16,595 bases of DNA, from positions 1 through 16,595 of the forward strand of contig CAMNVD010000019.1 in NCBI GenBank assembly GCA_946562005.1, in the 5' to 3' direction. Shown here one piece after another: positions 13,860-16,595 of this stretch (position 1 is its first letter; every line of letters begins with the position of its first letter). The notes beneath the pieces are model-generated. The model had not been told where the DNA came from, searched no databases, and worked only from the letters and a program-made list of their open reading frames with translations. Both the position numbers and the translations under genes were made by a program. This stretch comes from an uncultured Clostridia bacterium. Lineage in GTDB: Bacteria; Bacillota; Dehalobacteriia; UBA4068; JAAVYR01.

Positions 13860-13889
13860 TTGCGAATGTTTCATAAAATATGGTAAAAT
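13860..13889 (+). promoter_or_regulatory. Possible internal promoter before argF
   Basis: TTGCGA (13860-13865), 18 bp, then TAAAAT (13884-13889) preceded by TGG (extended -10). It sits in the 88-bp argD-argF gap. No ARG box is apparent. It may add to read-through from argC. Confidence 0.35.
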
Positions 13890-13940
13890 AAAAGTTACTT
13901 GATAAAAGTAGTGGCAAGAATAGATTAAGGAGTTTATAGA

Positions 13941-14891
13941 ATGGAACTGAAAAAGGATTTTGCAGGGAAGGACTTCCTGGCGCTGACGGACTTTAGCAGC
14001 GAAGAATTGCTCTATATGTTGGACGTGGCAGATTACCTGAAACAAGAGAAAAAAGCTGGTCGTCCCATTGATATTTTAAAAGGCAAAACGTTAGGGATGA
14101 TTTTTGAGAAAAGTTCTACCAGAACCCGTGTTTCTTTTGAAACTGGGATGTACTATCTAGGTGGGTATGCTCTGTTTCTCTCTGGTAACGATTCTCAAAT
14201 CGGCAGAGGGGAACCTATTCCGGATACGGCACGAGTGCTGTCCCGCTATTTAGATGGCATTATGATTCGTACTTTTGCCCATGAGCGTGTAGAAGAGCTG
14301 GCAAAGTATGCGACTATCCCGGTTATCAATGGGCTTACTGACTTATTGCATCCTTGTCAAGTTATGGCGGATGCGCAAACTATCCGGGAACATAAAGGCA
14401 GACTCAAAGGATTGAAATTTACTTTTATCGGCGATGGTAACAATATGGCCCATTCCCTCATGAATATGGGGGCAAAATTTGGCATGGAAGTAGCGATTGC
14501 TTGTCCTAGCACGCATATGCCAGATAAAGCTATTGTGGATTTAGCGCAGCAGGTAGCCCGTGAAAACGGCGGCAGCGTGGAAATCTGTGTAGATAATATT
14601 CCGGCGGCTGCAAAAAATGCGGATATCCTTTGCACAGACGCTTGGACCAGCATGGGGCAAGAAGAAGAGAAGCTACAGCGGCAGAGGGATTTTGCTGGTT
14701 ATCAGATAAATGCTGATTTATTAAAACAAGCTAAAGACGATGCTTTGGTAATGCATTGCCTGCCTGCATACCGTGGTCAAGAAATTACAGAGGATGTTTT
14801 CGAAGGTCCTCAATCTGTGATTTTTGACGAAGCGGAAAATAGACTTTATGCCCAAATGGCAGTGATGGCATTGACCATGATAAATAAATAA
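13941..14891 (+). CDS. argF: Ornithine carbamoyltransferase
   Basis: ArgF joins carbamoyl phosphate to ornithine to give citrulline in the cytoplasm. The 316-residue protein has the carbamoyl-phosphate loop SSTRTR (58-63), the HPCQ motif (137-140), the ornithine-binding DAWTSMG stretch and HCLPAYRG near the C-terminus, all hallmarks of anabolic OTC. Length is normal for a trimeric enzyme. AAGGAG lies upstream of the ATG. It follows argD by 88 bp with a possible internal promoter. An arginine-deiminase-type catabolic role is unlikely in the middle of a biosynthetic cluster with no arcA or arcC. Confidence 0.97.
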   Translation: MELKKDFAGKDFLALTDFSSEELLYMLDVADYLKQEKKAGRPIDILKGKTLGMIFEKSSTRTRVSFETGMYYLGGYALFLSGNDSQIGRGEPIPDTARVLSRYLDGIMIRTFAHERVEELAKYATIPVINGLTDLLHPCQVMADAQTIREHKGRLKGLKFTFIGDGNNMAHSLMNMGAKFGMEVAIACPSTHMPDKAIVDLAQQVARENGGSVEICVDNIPAAAKNADILCTDAWTSMGQEEEKLQRQRDFAGYQINADLLKQAKDDALVMHCLPAYRGQEITEDVFEGPQSVIFDEAENRLYAQMAVMALTMINK

Positions 14892-14925
14892 TCAATATAC
14901 TTCTGTCTTGTGCGTGCCAGGACGA

Positions 14926-15013
14926 CAATGCGGTATACCTCGCTATCCACTGTCATCCTGAGGAATGTAGGAATGAAGTATCTCTTAGACCCTTCGGCTG
15001 TGCTTAGGGTGAC
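14926..15013. repeat. Dispersed palindromic repeat, copy C, with a degenerate extra end
   Basis: Left arm GTCATCCTGAGGAATG... (from 14952) and right arm ...CTTCGGCTGTGCTTAGGGTGAC (to 15013) are inverted relatives of copies A and B, diverged in the middle. GTGCCAGGACGACAATG (14926-14942 or so) resembles another right end, so two copies may have been adjacent. Non-coding. Confidence 0.65.
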
Positions 15014-15046
15014 AACCAGGCAGGTAATAACGTATAATTATTGATA
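15009..15046 (+). promoter_or_regulatory. Likely argG promoter with a degenerate ARG box over the -10
   Basis: GTGACA (15009-15014) at the edge of repeat copy C, 18 bp, and a perfect TATAAT (15033-15038). The sequence over the -10 (15029-15046) reads GTATAATTATTGAT, close to the argC box core GTATAAATATTCAT and in the same place relative to the -10, but it misses four conserved positions of the ARG consensus. Confidence 0.55.
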
Positions 15047-15087
15047 GTATTTAAAAAGTAAGAGATAGATTTGGAGGACATGAAGAA

Positions 15088-16314
15088 ATGAAAGAAAAAG
15101 TTGTTTTAGCCTATTCCGGTGGGTTGGATACTACTGCAATTATTCCTTGGCTCAAGGAAAACTATGATTATGATGTGGTTTGCTGCTGCGTCAATGTAGG
15201 ACAAGGGGAAGAGACAGACGGCTTAGAAGAGCGGGCTCTTGCTACAGGTGCTTGTAAATGCTACATTTTAGACGTAATAGATGAATTTGCTGATGAATAC
15301 ATCGCTCCCTGCGTTCAGGCAAATGCTATTTATGAAAACAAATATTTGCTGGGTACCTCTATGGCTCGTCCTTTGATTGCCAAAAAATTGGTAGAAGTAG
15401 CCCGCAAAGAAGGGGCTGTGGCCATTTGCCACGGCGCCACAGGTAAAGGTAACGACCAAGTTCGCTTTGAATTAGGTATTAAAGCGTTGGCGCCTGATAT
15501 GAAAATCATCGCTCCTTGGCGCTGCAATGAAACATGGAATATGCAATCCCGGGAAGATGAAATTGAATATTGCCGCAAACATGGTATCACGCTTCCTTTT
15601 TCTTCTGACTCTAGCTATAGCCGTGACCGGAACTTATGGCATATCAGCCACGAAGGGCTAGAACTGGAAAACCCTGCTAACGAACCAAACTTTGACCATC
15701 TTTTGGTATTAGGGGTAACACCAGAAAAGGCACCTAATGAAGGTGAATATGTAACCCTCTCCTTTGAAAAAGGCGTAGCCGTGGCCTTAAACGGTAAGAA
15801 AATGAAATTCTCCCAAATCATTGAAGAATTAAATGCGTTAGGCGGTAAACACGGTATCGGTATTGTAGATATCGTAGAAAACCGTGTAGTGGGTATGAAG
15901 TCTCGTGGTGTTTATGAAACACCAGGCGGCACCATTTTAATGGAAGCGCACCAGCAACTAGAAGAGTTGATTTTAGATAGAGATACCTATGCAGTAAAAA
16001 AGGACATGGGTTCTAAATATGCTAGCATCGTTTACGAAGGCAAGTGGTTCACACCTCTTAGAGAAGCCATTCAAGCTTTCATCGAAGTGACCCAGGAATG
16101 TGTAACCGGTGAAGTAAAGTTCAAGCTCTACAAGGGCAACATCATTAAAGCCGGCACCACTTCTCCATATTCTTTATACAGCGAAACATTGGCTAGCTTT
16201 ACTACTGGGGACCTTTATGACCACCATGACGCTGAAGGCTTCATCAATCTTTTTGGCCTTCCACTCAAAGTAAGAGCTATGCTTGCGCAGGAAGCTGCTA
16301 AAAATCAAAAATAG
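15088..16314 (+). CDS. argG: Argininosuccinate synthase
   Basis: ArgG condenses citrulline and aspartate, using ATP, to argininosuccinate. The 408-residue protein is full length and has the N-type ATP pyrophosphatase loop AYSGGLDTT (8-16), the citrulline/aspartate stretch HGATGKGNDQVRFE, SSDSSYSRDRNLWHISHEG, and the late SRGVYETPGGTIL motif. GGAGG precedes the ATG by about 10 bases. A three-codon ORF (ATG at 15080, AAG, AAA, TGA) overlaps the start codon; its spacing from GGAGG is too tight for it to be translated well. The gene has its own promoter after a repeat and is followed by a terminator. argH, which usually follows, is absent. Confidence 0.98.
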   Translation: MKEKVVLAYSGGLDTTAIIPWLKENYDYDVVCCCVNVGQGEETDGLEERALATGACKCYILDVIDEFADEYIAPCVQANAIYENKYLLGTSMARPLIAKKLVEVARKEGAVAICHGATGKGNDQVRFELGIKALAPDMKIIAPWRCNETWNMQSREDEIEYCRKHGITLPFSSDSSYSRDRNLWHISHEGLELENPANEPNFDHLLVLGVTPEKAPNEGEYVTLSFEKGVAVALNGKKMKFSQIIEELNALGGKHGIGIVDIVENRVVGMKSRGVYETPGGTILMEAHQQLEELILDRDTYAVKKDMGSKYASIVYEGKWFTPLREAIQAFIEVTQECVTGEVKFKLYKGNIIKAGTTSPYSLYSETLASFTTGDLYDHHDAEGFINLFGLPLKVRAMLAQEAAKNQK

Positions 16315-16333
16315 TTTCCTAAAAAAGCGTTAG

Positions 16334-16371
16334 AAAACAGGTATGAAAATGATGTCATACCTGTTTTTTTG
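16334..16371 (+). terminator. Terminator after argG
   Basis: A 13-bp perfect stem (16334-16346 with 16355-16367), core ACAGGTATGA/TCATACCTGT, eight-base loop, followed by T-run. Confidence 0.92.
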
Positions 16372-16381
16372 TAAAAAAGGG

Positions 16382-16410
16382 TCGCCATAGGTTTCAAATT
16401 GCTTTATAAT
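16382..16410 (+). promoter_or_regulatory. Promoter of the threonine aldolase gene
   Basis: TCGCCA (16382-16387), 17 bp, perfect TATAAT (16405-16410). The -35 is fair (four of six). It lies between the argG terminator and the next start codon. Confidence 0.6.
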
Positions 16411-16449
16411 AAGAAGCAGAAGGCAGTAAGATAAACGGAGTGAATCGTT

Positions 16450-16595
16450 ATGAAAATCATAGATTTAAGAAGTGATACAGTTACACAGCCGACTGAGGCG
16501 ATGAGGGACGCTATGTTTCATGCTGTAGTAGGTGATGATGTATATGAGGAGGACCCTACTGTAAAGGCACTGGAGGAAAAGGGTGCAGCTCTTTT
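16450..16595 (+). CDS. ltaE: Low-specificity L-threonine aldolase, N-terminal part
   Basis: Threonine aldolase is a PLP enzyme that splits threonine into glycine and acetaldehyde. Only 48 codons lie in the window, but they match the family start closely: DLRSDTVTQPTEAMRDAM, then VGDDVYEEDPTVKALEEKGAAL, in which the VGDDVY and DPTV motifs are diagnostic. The PLP lysine is beyond the window edge. CGGAG lies 9 bases before the ATG. It has its own promoter after the argG terminator, so it is not part of the arginine operon. Confidence 0.92.
   Translation, partial: MKIIDLRSDTVTQPTEAMRDAMFHAVVGDDVYEEDPTVKALEEKGAAL

Overview
The window looks like a chromosomal segment of a low-to-mid GC Firmicute. 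The ribosomal cluster truA-rplM-rpsI, the CwlD-type amidase, consensus sigma-A promoters, strong AGGAGG-type ribosome binding sites and many U-tailed hairpin terminators all fit. A Negativicutes-type bacterium is my guess for the lineage; nothing in the window proves it.

Region 1 (1-1350): the end of truA, whose reading frame appears broken, then a perfect TTGACA-17-TATAAT promoter, a candidate L13 autoregulatory leader hairpin, rplM, rpsI and a terminator. Region 2 (1380-5775): an FMN-dependent nitronate monooxygenase/FabK-like enzyme with a Cys-rich tail (+). It faces two minus-strand units, an ECF sigma factor overlapping a membrane-anchored putative anti-sigma gene, and a marR-MATE efflux operon. 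The marR promoter carries two copies of one palindrome, one of them exactly between -35 and -10. Region 3 (5818-7460): a regulator that joins an XRE helix-turn-helix to desulforedoxin-like and superoxide-reductase-like modules, then a CwlD-like amidase in which one expected zinc-ligand His is Gln. Region 4 (7457-9135): an AT-rich stretch with two small XRE regulators, an orphan Spo0A effector-domain-like ORF whose real N-terminus lies upstream of any standard start codon, the 3' remnant of an unidentified gene with its terminator still attached, and half of a dispersed palindromic repeat.

Region 5 (9127-16371) is the arginine cluster argC-argJ-argB-argD-argF-argG. ArgJ and ArgB make and phosphorylate N-acetylglutamate, ArgC reduces it, ArgD transaminates it, ArgJ recycles the acetyl group to release ornithine, ArgF makes citrulline and ArgG makes argininosuccinate. 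argH is not here. The likely argC promoter combines a -35 from the end of the dispersed repeat with a -10 overlapped by a near-consensus ARG box, and argG has a similar arrangement behind another copy of the repeat. The window ends in the first 48 codons of a threonine aldolase gene.

The most interesting leads are the repeat-derived, ArgR-type promoters, the hidden Spo0A-like ORF, the double MarR operator, the CwlD His-to-Gln change and the XRE/desulforedoxin/SOR fusion. I saw no CRISPR array, rRNA, tRNA, transposase or complete mobile element.
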